Positions 7,887-17,631 are shown, counted from the stretch's first letter. The stretch: 64,000 nucleotides of DNA from an uncultured Lachnospiraceae bacterium (GCA_944384125.1 CALWSF010000017.1:1-64000); one strand, 5' to 3'. Made by a program: numbers and translations. Notes: generated from the sequence alone by a model not told the origin.

Positions 7887-9293
7887 TTATTCTTTTCCGC
7901 TCCAGCAGTAAGTGCAGAGTTTGCATGGGGAAAGTCCGATTGATTCTACCAGATCATCGAGCCGATGGAACTGAAGCGTTGTAAAATTAAGGCGCTTGCG
8001 GATTTCTTCTACCATTGCCTTGTAATTTTCACTGTCAGGATTTGCATAGTCTGCCAGAAGCTCGTCAGATACATTATCTCCCTCCCGATCCCGGATGATG
8101 CGCCGGGTAATCAGATCCAGCTCAGAGTTGGAGCGGGAAAAATTCAGGTATTTACATCCGAAAAGAAGCGGCGGACAGGCCGGGCGGATATGAACTTTCT
8201 TTGCTCCGCTCTGATACAGGAATTCGGTTGTTTCTCCCAGCTGAGTGCCGCGTACGATGGAATCATCTATTAAAAGCAGACTTTTATTCCGGATAAGCGT
8301 ATCAACAGGAATGAGTTTCATGCGGGCAATAAGGTTGCGCTGGCTCTGGTTAGTGGGCATGAAAGAACGCGGCCATGTGGGCGTATATTTAATAAATGGA
8401 CGGGCAAAAGGAATGCCGGACTCATTGGCGTATCCGATCGCATGTGCGATTCCGGAATCAGGGATTCCTGCCACAAGATCTGCATCTGCCTGATCCCGTT
8501 TTGCCAGCATTCGCCCGCAGCGATAACGCATATCTTCCACATTGATTCCCTCATAGCAGGAGGTCGGATAGCCGTAATAAACCCACAGGAAAGAACAGAT
8601 TTTCATTTCCTGTCTGGCGGGGCTCAGAGTTTCCACACCTTCTGCTGTCATGCGGACAATTTCTCCGGGGCCCAGTTCTCTGTAATCTGTGTAGCCCAGA
8701 TTGATATAGGCAAAACTCTCAAAGGAGACACAGTAGGCTCCTTCTTTCCGGCCGATTACAGCGGGAGTCCGCCCCATTCGATCGCGGGAAATGTAAATAC
8801 CCTCCGGAGTCAGAAGAAGGATCGTCATGGACCCCTGTATTTTTTCCTGTGCCAGCAGAAGCCCGTCCACAATTGATTCTGCCTGATTTATAATGGCTCC
8901 TACCAGCTCGGTGGCATTGATTTTTCCGCCGCTCATTTCCAGAAAATGAATATGGCCTTTTTCATATGCTTCCCGTACCAGTTCCTCCTGATTGGCAATC
9001 TTCCCAACCGTTGTGATGGCGTAGCTGCCAAGATGGGACTGAATCAGAAGAGGCTGAGGTTCCATATCAGAGATACAGCCAATTCCCATATTTCCCTCCA
9101 GCTCGTCCACATCGCGCTCAAATTTTGTACGGAATGGAGAATTTTCGATGTTGTGGATTGAACGGTTGAAGCCATTCGGCCCATATACCGCCATGCCGCC
9201 GCGTCTTGTTCCGAGATGGGAGTGGTAGTCTACGCCGAAAAACAGATCCAGCGTGCAGTTTGTCTTTGATGTAACGCCAAAAAATCCGCCCAT
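7887..9293 (-). CDS. PurF-like amidophosphoribosyltransferase homologue lacking the N-terminal nucleophilic cysteine
   Basis: 468 residues from the ATG at 9293, preceded by GAAAGGAAG. A longer frame to 9365 would overlap the predicted promoter. The N-terminal half is a class II glutamine amidotransferase fold (SHLGTRRGG block near residue 28), but residue 2 is Gly where active PurF has Cys. The C-terminal half is a phosphoribosyltransferase with the PRPP loop LLLIDDSIVRGTQ near residue 344. Cysteines at positions equivalent to the Bacillus PurF iron-sulfur ligands appear present (KICS, a CPPLLFGC segment, and CKLCTYC at the C-terminus). Glutamine hydrolysis is doubtful; it may use ammonia, serve a different pathway or be regulatory. 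No purine genes are adjacent. Confidence 0.82.
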   Translation of the reverse strand: MGGFFGVTSKTNCTLDLFFGVDYHSHLGTRRGGMAVYGPNGFNRSIHNIENSPFRTKFERDVDELEGNMGIGCISDMEPQPLLIQSHLGSYAITTVGKIANQEELVREAYEKGHIHFLEMSGGKINATELVGAIINQAESIVDGLLLAQEKIQGSMTILLLTPEGIYISRDRMGRTPAVIGRKEGAYCVSFESFAYINLGYTDYRELGPGEIVRMTAEGVETLSPARQEMKICSFLWVYYGYPTSCYEGINVEDMRYRCGRMLAKRDQADADLVAGIPDSGIAHAIGYANESGIPFARPFIKYTPTWPRSFMPTNQSQRNLIARMKLIPVDTLIRNKSLLLIDDSIVRGTQLGETTEFLYQSGAKKVHIRPACPPLLFGCKYLNFSRSNSELDLITRRIIRDREGDNVSDELLADYANPDSENYKAMVEEIRKRLNFTTLQFHRLDDLVESIGLSPCKLCTYCWSGKE

Positions 9294-9335
9294 TTTTAAC
9301 TTCCTTTCAAGTACTGTTATTTTGACAACGTTTTT

Positions 9336-9365
9336 ATCATAACATATTTCTGATAGATCGGACAA
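9336..9365 (-). promoter_or_regulatory. Possible promoter of the purF-like gene
   Basis: On the - strand TTGTCC (9360-9365), an 18-base spacer and TATGAT (9336-9341), about 40 bases ahead of the start codon. Confidence 0.5.
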
Positions 9366-9480
9366 TAGACAAATATATCGAAAAACAGATTCCGGCAGAA
9401 AAAGGATGAGGCAATACGACGAGTTTCCAAAAGGCGTGTCAACGAAAAATTTCGTAATAAAATCTTCTGAAATTAGACGG

Positions 9481-9517
9481 TTGTGGGTGTATGGGAACGA
9501 TGTTACACTTAGTGTAA
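9481..9517 (+). promoter_or_regulatory. Promoter with overlapping palindromic operator, polysaccharide deacetylase gene
   Basis: TTGTGG (9481-9486), a 17-base spacer and TACACT (9504-9509). The -10 lies inside the perfect palindrome TTACACT-T-AGTGTAA (9503-9517), a likely repressor site. Confidence 0.55.
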
Positions 9518-9598
9518 TTAACCTGCAGTGCAGAGAGACATATTTTATAAAGTAAAAGTGTATGCGGGATGATCATGTTTGACATAAGGAGGTTGAAA

Positions 9599-10540
9599 AT
9601 GAATAAGATAAAGAAAATGACTCTGATTTTGGCAGCAGCTGCCCTTATGGCGGCATCTTCGTCAGCCGTATATGCAGATGTGCCGTCCGGTCCCGCTGCC
9701 GATACAGAGGTTGTACAGAAAGAGGAGGTATCCGGTTCCGCTGCGGAAGCGGAAAACACTTCGGGGGCGTCAGATGCCGTTCAGGGTGGCGGACAGGAAA
9801 ATGCCGGACTTTCAGATAATGGGAGCGGAACACAGGGTACTGCTGATAATGCCGCCGGCGGCCAGACTGAAAGTTCTCAGCAGGATTCAGGCAGTCAGAA
9901 CGGGCTTATTGCCAGCGGAGGAAGATATCTGGATCCGAATAAACCAATGGTAGCCCTGACGTTTGATGACGGTCCCTATGCACCGGTAGGAAACCGTATT
10001 ATGGACTGTGCGGAGCAGTACGGCGGCCGTGTGACTTTTTTTGTTGTGGGAAATCGGCTAAATGCGTATCAGGCTGAAATAAAGCGCATGCATGATAACG
10101 GCCATGAGATAGGAAATCATACATATGAACATAAATATCTCAACAGACTGGATGCCGGGCAGATACGCAGCCAGATTGACGGATGCAATCAGGCTGTCGC
10201 GGCTGTGACAGGCGAGGTTCCGAGGCTGGTCCGTCTTCCCGGCGGCAATAAAAACAGTACGGTGCTTGCCAATATCACTCAGCCAATCATAATGTGGAAC
10301 ATTGATACACTGGACTGGAAAACCAGAAATGCAGCTCAGACGGTTCAGACTGTTTTAAGTCAGGTAAAGGATGGGGACATCATTTTGATGCATGAACTGT
10401 ATACACAGTCCGGGGATGCGGCATGTGCACTGATACCGGCTCTGACCGAGAGAGGATATCAGCTGGTAACTGTCAGTGAACTGGCCAGATTCAGAGGAGG
10501 AGCGGCAGACAAAAATGTTTATTACAGCTTTCCGCGCTGA
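9599..10540 (+). CDS. Secreted polysaccharide deacetylase (NodB/CE4 family)
   Basis: 313 residues from ATG 9599, which has AAGGAGG seven bases upstream; an earlier in-frame ATG at 9569 lacks one. Residues 1-26 are a signal peptide ending VYADV. Residues about 30-105 are a Ser/Gly/Asp/Gln-rich linker. The NodB domain follows, with TFDDGP (Asp123, Asp124), the metal-binding HxxxH (His174, His178 in GNHTYEH), the RLPGG motif near 218 and IILMHE near 263. Such enzymes N-deacetylate peptidoglycan GlcNAc or related glycans and raise lysozyme resistance. The palindrome at its promoter suggests specific control. Substrate not determinable. Confidence 0.9.
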   Translation: MNKIKKMTLILAAAALMAASSSAVYADVPSGPAADTEVVQKEEVSGSAAEAENTSGASDAVQGGGQENAGLSDNGSGTQGTADNAAGGQTESSQQDSGSQNGLIASGGRYLDPNKPMVALTFDDGPYAPVGNRIMDCAEQYGGRVTFFVVGNRLNAYQAEIKRMHDNGHEIGNHTYEHKYLNRLDAGQIRSQIDGCNQAVAAVTGEVPRLVRLPGGNKNSTVLANITQPIIMWNIDTLDWKTRNAAQTVQTVLSQVKDGDIILMHELYTQSGDAACALIPALTERGYQLVTVSELARFRGGAADKNVYYSFPR

Positions 10541-10623
10541 GCTTTGACAAAAGTGGAGCAGCCGGGGACATTCTCCTGCCGGTATCTGCGGAATATTCTA
10601 ATAGAAACGGGATAGAAAGCAGG

Positions 10624-11523
10624 ATGTGCGCTGTGAACCAGGCAAGGGAATGGATTCACTGCAATAATGCATACAGTCTGGGACTGACAGGAAAAGGAAT
10701 CGGAGTTGCCATTCTGGATACCGGAATTTTTCCCCACCGGGATTTTGATGACAGAATTACCGTATTTCGTGATATTCTGAAGAAAAGAGCTCTGCCTTAT
10801 GATGATAACGGACACGGGACGCATATAGCCGGTATCATAGGCGGCAGCGGAGCATCCTCATCGGGAAGATATCAGGGAGTTGCCCCGGGCTGCAGTGTGA
10901 TCAGTCTTAAAGTACTTGATCATAGAGGAAACGGATATGCTTCCGATGTGCTTGCAGGTCTGAGATGGATAAGGGAGCACGGAAAAGAATATGGGGTCAG
11001 GATTATCAATATATCGGTGGGATCTTTTCATAAAAGAGGAATGAGTGAGGATTCAGCCCTGGTAAGAGGCGTGGATGCGGCCTGGGATGCCGGATTTGTG
11101 GTGGTTGTGGCGGCGGGAAACAATGGTCCCGGCAGCCGTACAATTACCACACCCGGTATAAGCCGGAAAGTAATTACTGTCGGCTGTTCTGATGATGATA
11201 AGGAAGTGGACGTGGCCGGAAACCGCATGATCGATTACTCGGGCAGGGGGCCGACCAGTGCCTGTATCTGCAAGCCGGATATAGTAGCCCCAGGTTCCCG
11301 CATTGTCAGCTGCGGCGCCCGTCAGAGCGGATACCGTGTCAAGAGCGGGACTTCCATGTCCACTCCCCTTGTCTCCGGAGCCATTGCCCTTTTGCTGGAG
11401 AGATATCCGGATCTCACAAACCGTGATGTGAAGCTGCGTCTCAGAGAGAGAGCGGTTGATCTGGGACTGCCGAGAAACCAGCAGGGGTGGGGACTTCTGG
11501 ATGTGGGAAAACTTGTGGAATAG
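10624..11523 (+). CDS. Subtilisin-like serine protease (S8 family)
   Basis: 299 residues with the complete triad Asp32 (ILDTG), His64 (NGHGTH) and Ser244 (SGTSMSTP), plus the oxyanion Asn166 (AAGNNG). It consists almost entirely of the peptidase domain, with no visible signal peptide, propeptide or membrane segment, so it resembles clostridial intracellular-type or leaderless subtilases. The ribosome binding site is weak (AGCAGG close to the ATG), and the gene lies 83 bases after the deacetylase, so a common transcript is possible. It ends before the strong hairpin at 11528-11561. Substrate unknown. Confidence 0.9.
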   Translation: MCAVNQAREWIHCNNAYSLGLTGKGIGVAILDTGIFPHRDFDDRITVFRDILKKRALPYDDNGHGTHIAGIIGGSGASSSGRYQGVAPGCSVISLKVLDHRGNGYASDVLAGLRWIREHGKEYGVRIINISVGSFHKRGMSEDSALVRGVDAAWDAGFVVVVAAGNNGPGSRTITTPGISRKVITVGCSDDDKEVDVAGNRMIDYSGRGPTSACICKPDIVAPGSRIVSCGARQSGYRVKSGTSMSTPLVSGAIALLLERYPDLTNRDVKLRLRERAVDLGLPRNQQGWGLLDVGKLVE

Positions 11524-11527
11524 TAAT

Positions 11528-11570
11528 GGAGGTCGGAACTGCTGCGGCAGTTCCGACCTCCTGTCGATTT
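11528..11570 (+). terminator. Hairpin terminator after the subtilase gene
   Basis: Perfect 15-bp stem (11528-11542 with 11547-11561) and a four-base loop; the following tail is only moderately T-rich. Confidence 0.6.
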
Positions 11571-11610
11571 AACATAGGCCGGATTATTTAATGTTTTAGA
11601 TGTGGGACTT

Positions 11611-12255
11611 TCAGCGCAGAAGCCGGTTAATATCACGGTTTGCCCCGAGTATAATGAGAACATCTTCTTTTTTAAATGTATAATCGGCATTTGGAAGAGG
11701 AGAGAGAATATCATCACATTTAATAGCCAGAACTTCGATGTTATATTTTTTCCTCACGTTTACACCTACGATTGTGTTTCCAATCCAGCTGGCGGGAACG
11801 GGAATTTCAAAAATTGAATGATCCGGGGTGAGCTCAATATAGTCAAAAATGTGATCGGAACTGTACCGGACTGCAGCGCGAACGGCGGCCTCTTCTTCAG
11901 GGTAGACAACTTCATCTGCCCCGTTTCTGAGCAGAAATTTGGCGTGGATATCTCTGCTTGCCCGGGAAACAACAAAACGGGCTCCCAGATCTTTAAGAAG
12001 GGAGGTCGTTTCCAGGGAACTCTGGAAGTTGTCTCCAATAGCCACAACGCAGACATCAAAATTGCGGATTCCCAGAGATTTCATATATGTTTCATTGGTG
12101 CAGTCCCCAATCTGTGCACTTGTAACGTAGGGGAGCACCGAATTGATTCGTTCTTCTGAAGTGTCAATAGCCATAACTTCGTGTCCAAGCTCATGAAGCT
12201 TCATCGCCATTTTTGAGCCGAAACGGCCCAGCCCGATCAGTAAAATCGTTTTCAT
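11611..12255 (-). CDS. ktrA: K+ uptake regulatory subunit KtrA (RCK domain protein)
   Basis: 214 residues from the ATG at 12255, with GGAGG eight bases upstream; an earlier ATG at 12270 lies on that ribosome binding site. The N-terminus has the Rossmann nucleotide motif LIGLGRFGS, followed by an acidic IDTSEE strand end. The second half (residues about 135-214) is an RCK_C-like ligand-binding domain. KtrA forms a cytoplasmic octameric ring that gates KtrB in response to ATP/ADP and often c-di-AMP. It follows ktrB by 25 bases in one operon. Confidence 0.9.
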   Translation of the reverse strand: MKTILLIGLGRFGSKMAMKLHELGHEVMAIDTSEERINSVLPYVTSAQIGDCTNETYMKSLGIRNFDVCVVAIGDNFQSSLETTSLLKDLGARFVVSRASRDIHAKFLLRNGADEVVYPEEEAAVRAAVRYSSDHIFDYIELTPDHSIFEIPVPASWIGNTIVGVNVRKKYNIEVLAIKCDDILSPLPNADYTFKKEDVLIILGANRDINRLLR

Positions 12256-12280
12256 GATTAATTCCTCCATAATAAAAATT

Positions 12281-13627
12281 TTATCCGACCGTTACCCGTT
12301 CCTGCGGGAGAAGGGCGGGAAATTTGCCGCGGCGCGTGAGTGCGTAGAGCATTGTAAGACCTCCGACGCGGCCGAAATACATCAGCAGAATTAAGATAAT
12401 CTTCGAGGCAGTGCTGAGGCTGCCGGTAATGCCGAGAGAGAGACCGACGGTAGCAATGGCAGAGGCGGACTCAAAAACGGCTTTCATCAGATTTACATTT
12501 TCCAGCCATGCAATGAGAAATGAGGCTGTGAACAGAAGTGATAAGTACATAGCTACAATGGCTGTGGCATTTCGGAGAATGTCATATGGAATCCGGCGCT
12601 GAAAACACTGAATTCCGTCCTGATTGCGGAAGGCAGAGCGGATGCACAGCAGGGCAATTGCAAAAGTGGTGGTCTTGATTCCGCCCGCCGTAGAGCCGGG
12701 AGAACCTCCGATTATCATAAGAAGAATTGTCAGAAACTGTGACGGCTCGGACAAAAGTGTGAGATCTACCGTATTATAACCGGCTGTTCTGGGAGTGACG
12801 GCCTGAAACAGCGCCGCAAGAAAACGTTCTCTCAGCGATAAAAATCCCCAGCAGTCTCTTGAGAATTCAAAAAGAAACAGAAAAACGAAGGGCCCCAGTA
12901 TGAGAAGCAATGTTGTAAAGAGAACCAGTTTGGTCTGCAGATGGTAGAACCCATGCTGAAAACGGTGTTCCTTCACATCATCCCAGACAAAAAATCCGAG
13001 TCCGCCGACAATAATCAGAAAAATAACAGGGAGATTTATGAGAGCGTTGCCGGTAAAAGAGGTAAGTGAAGAGCACGGTCCGCTGGTTTCTCCCATAAGA
13101 TCAAAGCCGGCGTTGCAGAATGAGGATATGGAATGGAAGATGGAAAACCAGATTCCTTTCGCCAGTCCCATCTGCGGCACAAACTGAAATGCCAGAAAGA
13201 GCGCACCGAGAGCTTCAAAAAGAAGAGTTCCTTTTACTATAAAATTAGTCATTCGCAGGATTCCGCCCACCTGAGGAGCCGAGATAGACTCCTGCATTAC
13301 ATAGCGCTGTTTGAGTCCTATTTTTTTCCCTGACAGAATGGCGATGGCAATGGCAAGTGTCACGACACCCATTCCGCCTGTCTGAATAAGGAGGAGAATA
13401 ACCGCCTGTCCGAAGAAAGACCAGTGACTGCATGTATCATAGACAACCAGGCCTGTCACACATGTGGCTGAGGCTGAGGTAAAAAAAGCATCGATAAAAG
13501 GTGTGGCTTCTCCGCTTTTTGAAGAAACAGGCAGGCACAGAAGAACAGCTCCGGCCAGAATCATAAGAAAAAAACCGCCCAGAATTATTTTGGCGGGAGT
13601 GAGTTCCCGCATTTGTTTTCCAAACAT
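12281..13627 (-). CDS. ktrB: K+ transporter membrane subunit KtrB (TrkH/KtrB family)
   Basis: 448 residues if translation starts at ATG 13627, about ten bases after GGGAG. The open frame continues to a TTG at 13717, but that codon has no ribosome binding site and would leave only about 18 leader bases. Four repeated pore loops typical of TrkH/KtrB are visible, with selectivity glycines in SATCVTGL, SFCNAGFD, TPRTAGYN and IATVGLSLG. It forms the Na+-dependent K+ channel-like pore with KtrA. Promoter is a perfect consensus at 13742-13770. Confidence 0.9.
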   Translation of the reverse strand: MFGKQMRELTPAKIILGGFFLMILAGAVLLCLPVSSKSGEATPFIDAFFTSASATCVTGLVVYDTCSHWSFFGQAVILLLIQTGGMGVVTLAIAIAILSGKKIGLKQRYVMQESISAPQVGGILRMTNFIVKGTLLFEALGALFLAFQFVPQMGLAKGIWFSIFHSISSFCNAGFDLMGETSGPCSSLTSFTGNALINLPVIFLIIVGGLGFFVWDDVKEHRFQHGFYHLQTKLVLFTTLLLILGPFVFLFLFEFSRDCWGFLSLRERFLAALFQAVTPRTAGYNTVDLTLLSEPSQFLTILLMIIGGSPGSTAGGIKTTTFAIALLCIRSAFRNQDGIQCFQRRIPYDILRNATAIVAMYLSLLFTASFLIAWLENVNLMKAVFESASAIATVGLSLGITGSLSTASKIILILLMYFGRVGGLTMLYALTRRGKFPALLPQERVTVG

Positions 13628-13741
13628 CTGATATATTCTCCCGAAATCCGGCGCCAGCTGTCGGCTGTGGCCGCCGTATATTTTAAGCAGGCTTTTCCAA
13701 GCAGGGAAAAACCACAAAAAGATCTGTTAAAAGTATATCCA

Positions 13742-13770
13742 ATTATATAAGGCTCCGGCGTATATGTCAA
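13742..13770 (-). promoter_or_regulatory. Consensus sigma-A promoter of ktrBA
   Basis: On the - strand TTGACA (13765-13770), a 17-base spacer and TATAAT (13742-13747), both consensus hexamers. Nothing else was recognised between here and the recA promoter apart from A+T-rich sequence. Confidence 0.85.
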
Positions 13771-14019
13771 CGCATTGAACCGCTAAAACAGGGTAAAAAA
13801 GTCTGTTCAACAGAATCTAAATATAGTATAATAATAAAAGACATTCTGTTTTGCACATCTGCCGGCGTTGAACCGGTAAATTTTCAAACTATTTCCCTGT
13901 ATTTGTCCAGTAGTTATTTTATATTTCTTTTTGGTTGCTGTCCGCAGATGACTGTATTTCTGCGCAGAAAGGTAATTTTTCCGGAGATTGTCAGAGCTTT
14001 TCGGTTCTGTAAATAAAGG

Positions 14020-14048
14020 TTGACATTTCCGGATGTGTATACTATGAT
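14020..14048 (+). promoter_or_regulatory. recA promoter
   Basis: TTGACA (14020-14025), 17-base spacer, TATGAT (14043-14048), followed directly by the LexA box. Confidence 0.85.
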
Positions 14049-14061
14049 AAGAATCAGAACA

Positions 14062-14073
14062 GAACATTTGTTC
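14062..14073 (+). promoter_or_regulatory. LexA (SOS) operator of recA
   Basis: GAACATTTGTTC matches the Gram-positive LexA box GAAC-N4-GTTC and lies just downstream of the -10, so LexA bound here would block transcription of recA-recX. Confidence 0.88.
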
Positions 14074-14099
14074 GCATCTGAGGGATGATGGAGGAGAAG

Positions 14100-15158
14100 A
14101 TGAACAGAGATGATAAACTGAAGGCACTTGATGCCGCACTGACACAGATAGAAAAGGCATATGGAAAAGGCTCAGTGATGAAACTGGGGGATTCCGGAGC
14201 CAATATGAACATAGAGACGGTGCCCACCGGTTCACTGAGCCTGGATATTGCCCTGGGGCTTGGGGGTGTGCCAAAAGGAAGAATCATAGAAGTGTATGGT
14301 CCGGAGTCCAGCGGAAAGACAACGGTAGCACTTCACATGGTAGCCGAAGTTCAGAAGAGAGGCGGAATCGCCGGATTTATAGATGCAGAGCATGCTCTTG
14401 ACCCGGTTTATGCGAGAAATATTGGTGTTGATATCGACAACCTTTATATATCTCAGCCGGACAACGGAGAGCAGGCTCTGGAGATTACTGAGACGATGGT
14501 AAGATCCGGCGCGATAGATATTGTTATTGTTGACTCTGTGGCAGCACTTGTTCCCAAGGCCGAGATTGACGGCGAGATGGGAGATTCCCATGTGGGTCTG
14601 CAGGCCCGTCTGATGTCTCAGGCGCTCCGTAAGCTTACAGCGGCTATCAGCCGTTCCAACTGCATTGTTATTTTCATCAATCAGCTTCGTGAAAAGGTTG
14701 GCGTTATGTTTGGAAATCCGGAGGTTACGACAGGAGGAAGGGCTCTTAAGTTCTATTCGTCAGTCCGCATGGATGTCAGAAGAGTTGAGGCGCTTAAGCT
14801 GGGAGGCGAGATAATCGGAAACCGTGTCCGGATCAAGGTTGTTAAAAATAAGATTGCGCCTCCATTTAAGGAAGCCGAATTTGATATTATGTTCGGAAAG
14901 GGCATTTCCAGAGAGGGAGATATACTTGACCTGGCTGCCAGAGAAAACATTGTGGAGAAAAGTGGTGCCTGGTATGCCTATGAGGGAAATAAGATAGGTC
15001 AGGGCCGTGAAAATGCGAAAAACTTTCTTCAGTCCAACCCGGAACTCTGCCGTGAGATTGAAAGCAGGGTTCGTGAGAAATACGGACTGGGAGACGGCAG
15101 CTCTCCCGCGGTAAATATGAATGAAACAGTACAGGGATCTGAGGACGCACAGGAGTAA
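14100..15158 (+). CDS. recA: Recombinase RecA
   Basis: 352 residues from ATG 14100, five bases after GGAGG; the ATG at 14085 would add five residues but lacks spacing. Walker A GPESSGKT lies near residue 66, Walker B-type [11 protein letters not shown] near 141, and loop regions L1/L2 are intact. It forms filaments on single-stranded DNA, drives strand exchange and stimulates LexA cleavage. The LexA box and RecX downstream complete the normal SOS arrangement. Confidence 0.98.
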   Translation: MNRDDKLKALDAALTQIEKAYGKGSVMKLGDSGANMNIETVPTGSLSLDIALGLGGVPKGRIIEVYGPESSGKTTVALHMVAEVQKRGGIAGFIDAEHALDPVYARNIGVDIDNLYISQPDNGEQALEITETMVRSGAIDIVIVDSVAALVPKAEIDGEMGDSHVGLQARLMSQALRKLTAAISRSNCIVIFINQLREKVGVMFGNPEVTTGGRALKFYSSVRMDVRRVEALKLGGEIIGNRVRIKVVKNKIAPPFKEAEFDIMFGKGISREGDILDLAARENIVEKSGAWYAYEGNKIGQGRENAKNFLQSNPELCREIESRVREKYGLGDGSSPAVNMNETVQGSEDAQE

Positions 15159-15169
15159 GGTGTGACAGT

Positions 15170-15757
15170 ATGACAGTGGACAGAATAGAGTCCCTGGACA
15201 GGCAGAAGAGCAAAGTCTTCGTTGACGGAGACTTTGCCTTTGTTTTATATGCCGGGGAATTAAAAAAATTTGGTATAGAGGAAGGAAAAAGTCTGGAGCC
15301 GTCCATATATGAGGAGGCAGCTTCAGTGGTATATGTCAGAGCACGGGAGAAAGCTTTGCGCCTGCTGGAGACGAGATCACGAACGGAGTGGGAAATTCGC
15401 CGGAAGCTGAGAGCCGCTTTCTGCGGGGAGAAGACGGAAGAGGCGGTCATTGCATTTCTGAAAGAGTACGGTTTTCTGGATGACAGAAAATATATTCAGA
15501 ATTACATCGAAATTTATGGAAAAAAGAAGAGCAGGGCTGAGCTGATTCAGGGACTGTGCAGAAAGGGAATCAGCAGAAGTCTGGCAGGAGAATACTGCCG
15601 GGAAACGGATTCGAGGGAAGCGATTGAAAAACTGCTTCAAAAACGTGGATACACGGCTTCGGATTGCTCCAGGGAGGAGCGGGAAAAGACGGCGGCATAC
15701 CTTTTGCGGCGCGGATTTTCCTGGGAAGATATCCGTGCATGCCTCTGTGAAATATAA
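15170..15757 (+). CDS. recX: Regulatory protein RecX
   Basis: 195 residues starting 11 bases after recA, evidently cotranscribed. It shows the RecX pattern of repeated three-helix units, including a segment of the form RTEWEIRRKL and an FLKEYGFLDD block followed by YIEIYGKKKSRAEL. RecX caps or inhibits RecA filaments. Charged and helical with no membrane segment. Confidence 0.92.
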   Translation: MTVDRIESLDRQKSKVFVDGDFAFVLYAGELKKFGIEEGKSLEPSIYEEAASVVYVRAREKALRLLETRSRTEWEIRRKLRAAFCGEKTEEAVIAFLKEYGFLDDRKYIQNYIEIYGKKKSRAELIQGLCRKGISRSLAGEYCRETDSREAIEKLLQKRGYTASDCSREEREKTAAYLLRRGFSWEDIRACLCEI

Positions 15758-15787
15758 CCGAAACGGCGCGCGGGAGGTTTATTATAC

Positions 15788-15816
15788 TTGACATAATGTA
15801 TAAAACAGTTTAAAAT
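15788..15816 (+). promoter_or_regulatory. Promoter of rny
   Basis: TTGACA (15788-15793), 17-base spacer, TAAAAT (15811-15816), about 50 bases before the GTG start. Confidence 0.78.
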
Positions 15817-15865
15817 TATATCGTTGTATTCTTGTACAATGAAAACTAAATAAGGAGGTGCTCCT

Positions 15866-17410
15866 GTGTCACAAGTAATAATTCCGATCTTAACAGGTAT
15901 TATTGTAGCAGCTATTACTTGGTTCGCGGCAATCCAGTATCGCCAGAAGAAATATGAAGCGAAAATTGGAAGTGCGGAAGAGCGGTCAAGGGAAATAATA
16001 GATGAAGCCTTAAAAGTTGCTGAGACTAAGAAGCGAGAAGCTCTCCTTGAAGCGAAGGAAGAGTCCTTAAAGACGAAGAATGAGCTTGAAAAAGAAACAA
16101 AGGAAAGAAGAGCGGAGCTTCAGCGCTATGAACGGCGTGTGCTGAGCAAAGAGGAAAACCTGGACAAGAAAGCAGAAGCAATGGAAAAACGGGAAGCGGG
16201 TATGAATGCCAAGGAGGAATCCCTCAGACGGAAGACTGCCGAGGTAGAGGCACTGTATGAGAAGGGAATGCAGGAACTGGAGAAGATCTCCGGGCTTACA
16301 TCCGAACAGGCCAAGGAATATCTGCTGCGTTCCGTTGAGGAAGAAGTAAAGCACGACACGGCAAAGCTTATCAAGGATCTGGAGACGAAGGCGAAGGAAG
16401 AAGCGGATAAAAAGGCCAAAGATTATGTGGTTACCGCAATTCAGCGCTGCGCTGCGGATCATGTGGCGGAGACGACAGTTTCGGTGGTACAGCTCCCCAA
16501 CGATGAGATGAAGGGACGTATCATCGGACGTGAGGGACGAAATATCCGGACTCTGGAAACACTGACAGGTGTGGAACTCATCATTGATGATACACCGGAG
16601 GCGGTAGTACTTTCCGGTTTTGATCCGATTCGCAGAGAGGTAGCCAGAATTGCACTTGAGCGTCTGATTGTGGATGGAAGGATTCATCCGGCCAGAATTG
16701 AGGAGATGGTTGAGAAGGCGCAGAAGGAAGTGGAGACCATGATGCGTGAAGAAGGGGAAGCAGCTCTTCTGGAGGTTGGTATTCACGGAATTCATCCTGA
16801 GCTTGTCAAACTTCTCGGAAAGATGAAGTTCCGGACAAGTTATGGACAGAACGCACTTAAGCATTCCATTGAGGTTGCACAGCTGGCAGGTCTTCTCGCT
16901 GCGGAAGTAGGAGTTGATGTGCGGACAGCAAAACGTGCAGGTTTATTACATGATATTGGTAAAGCAGTAGATCACGAGCAGGAGGGAACCCATGTTGAAT
17001 TGGGTGTTGCTCTCTGCAGAAAGTTTAAGGAGTCAGCGACAGTTATTAACGCAGTTGAGTCGCATCACGGCGATGCGGAAGCGCAGAGTCTGATCGCATG
17101 TCTGGTACAGGCGGCGGATACGATTTCGGCGGCGAGACCGGGCGCAAGAAGAGAGACTCTGGAGACATATACAAACCGGTTAAAACAGCTGGAAGATATT
17201 ACCAATTCCTATAAAGGAGTAGAAAAGTCGTTCGCGATGCAGGCTGGACGAGAGGTACGGATTATGGTCGTACCGGAGCAGATCAGCGATGACGATATGG
17301 TATTGATGGCGAGGGAAATTTCCAAGAGAATTCAGGAAGAGCTTCAGTACCCCGGCCAGATAAAAGTGAATGTAATCCGCGAGTCAAGAGTTACGGAATA
17401 TGCAAAATAG
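15866..17410 (+). CDS. rny: Ribonuclease Y
   Basis: 514 residues; GTG start with AAGGAGG seven bases upstream. In order: an N-terminal membrane anchor (residues about 3-22), a long charged coiled coil (about 30-190), a KH domain ([15 protein letters not shown] near 215-230), and an HD phosphohydrolase domain ([12 protein letters not shown] near 360). It is the membrane-bound endonuclease that starts bulk mRNA decay in Firmicutes. Monocistronic, ending at a strong terminator. Confidence 0.97.
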   Translation: MSQVIIPILTGIIVAAITWFAAIQYRQKKYEAKIGSAEERSREIIDEALKVAETKKREALLEAKEESLKTKNELEKETKERRAELQRYERRVLSKEENLDKKAEAMEKREAGMNAKEESLRRKTAEVEALYEKGMQELEKISGLTSEQAKEYLLRSVEEEVKHDTAKLIKDLETKAKEEADKKAKDYVVTAIQRCAADHVAETTVSVVQLPNDEMKGRIIGREGRNIRTLETLTGVELIIDDTPEAVVLSGFDPIRREVARIALERLIVDGRIHPARIEEMVEKAQKEVETMMREEGEAALLEVGIHGIHPELVKLLGKMKFRTSYGQNALKHSIEVAQLAGLLAAEVGVDVRTAKRAGLLHDIGKAVDHEQEGTHVELGVALCRKFKESATVINAVESHHGDAEAQSLIACLVQAADTISAARPGARRETLETYTNRLKQLEDITNSYKGVEKSFAMQAGREVRIMVVPEQISDDDMVLMAREISKRIQEELQYPGQIKVNVIRESRVTEYAK

Positions 17411-17487
17411 CTTTCCGGAGAGAACAAACGGCAGCGGTTTATGATCGGGCGGTTCCTTGCAGCTGAGTCAGGTACCGCAGATAGCAG

Positions 17488-17545
17488 AAGCCCGGAGAAT
17501 AACAGAATTTCAAAGAATATGAATTCTGTTATTCTCCGGGCTTTC
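17488..17545. terminator. Terminator after rny
   Basis: About 20-bp stem AAGCCCGGAGAATAACAGAAT.. with its exact complement ending CCGGGCTTT near 17543. Confidence 0.85.
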
Positions 17546-17631
17546 AGCGTATTCAGGGGCTGTTTTTCCATGATAAAAATATATGCTGTTTTTTTGAGTG
17601 TATCTCAATGAAAGTTTGTTAATTATTTTGC

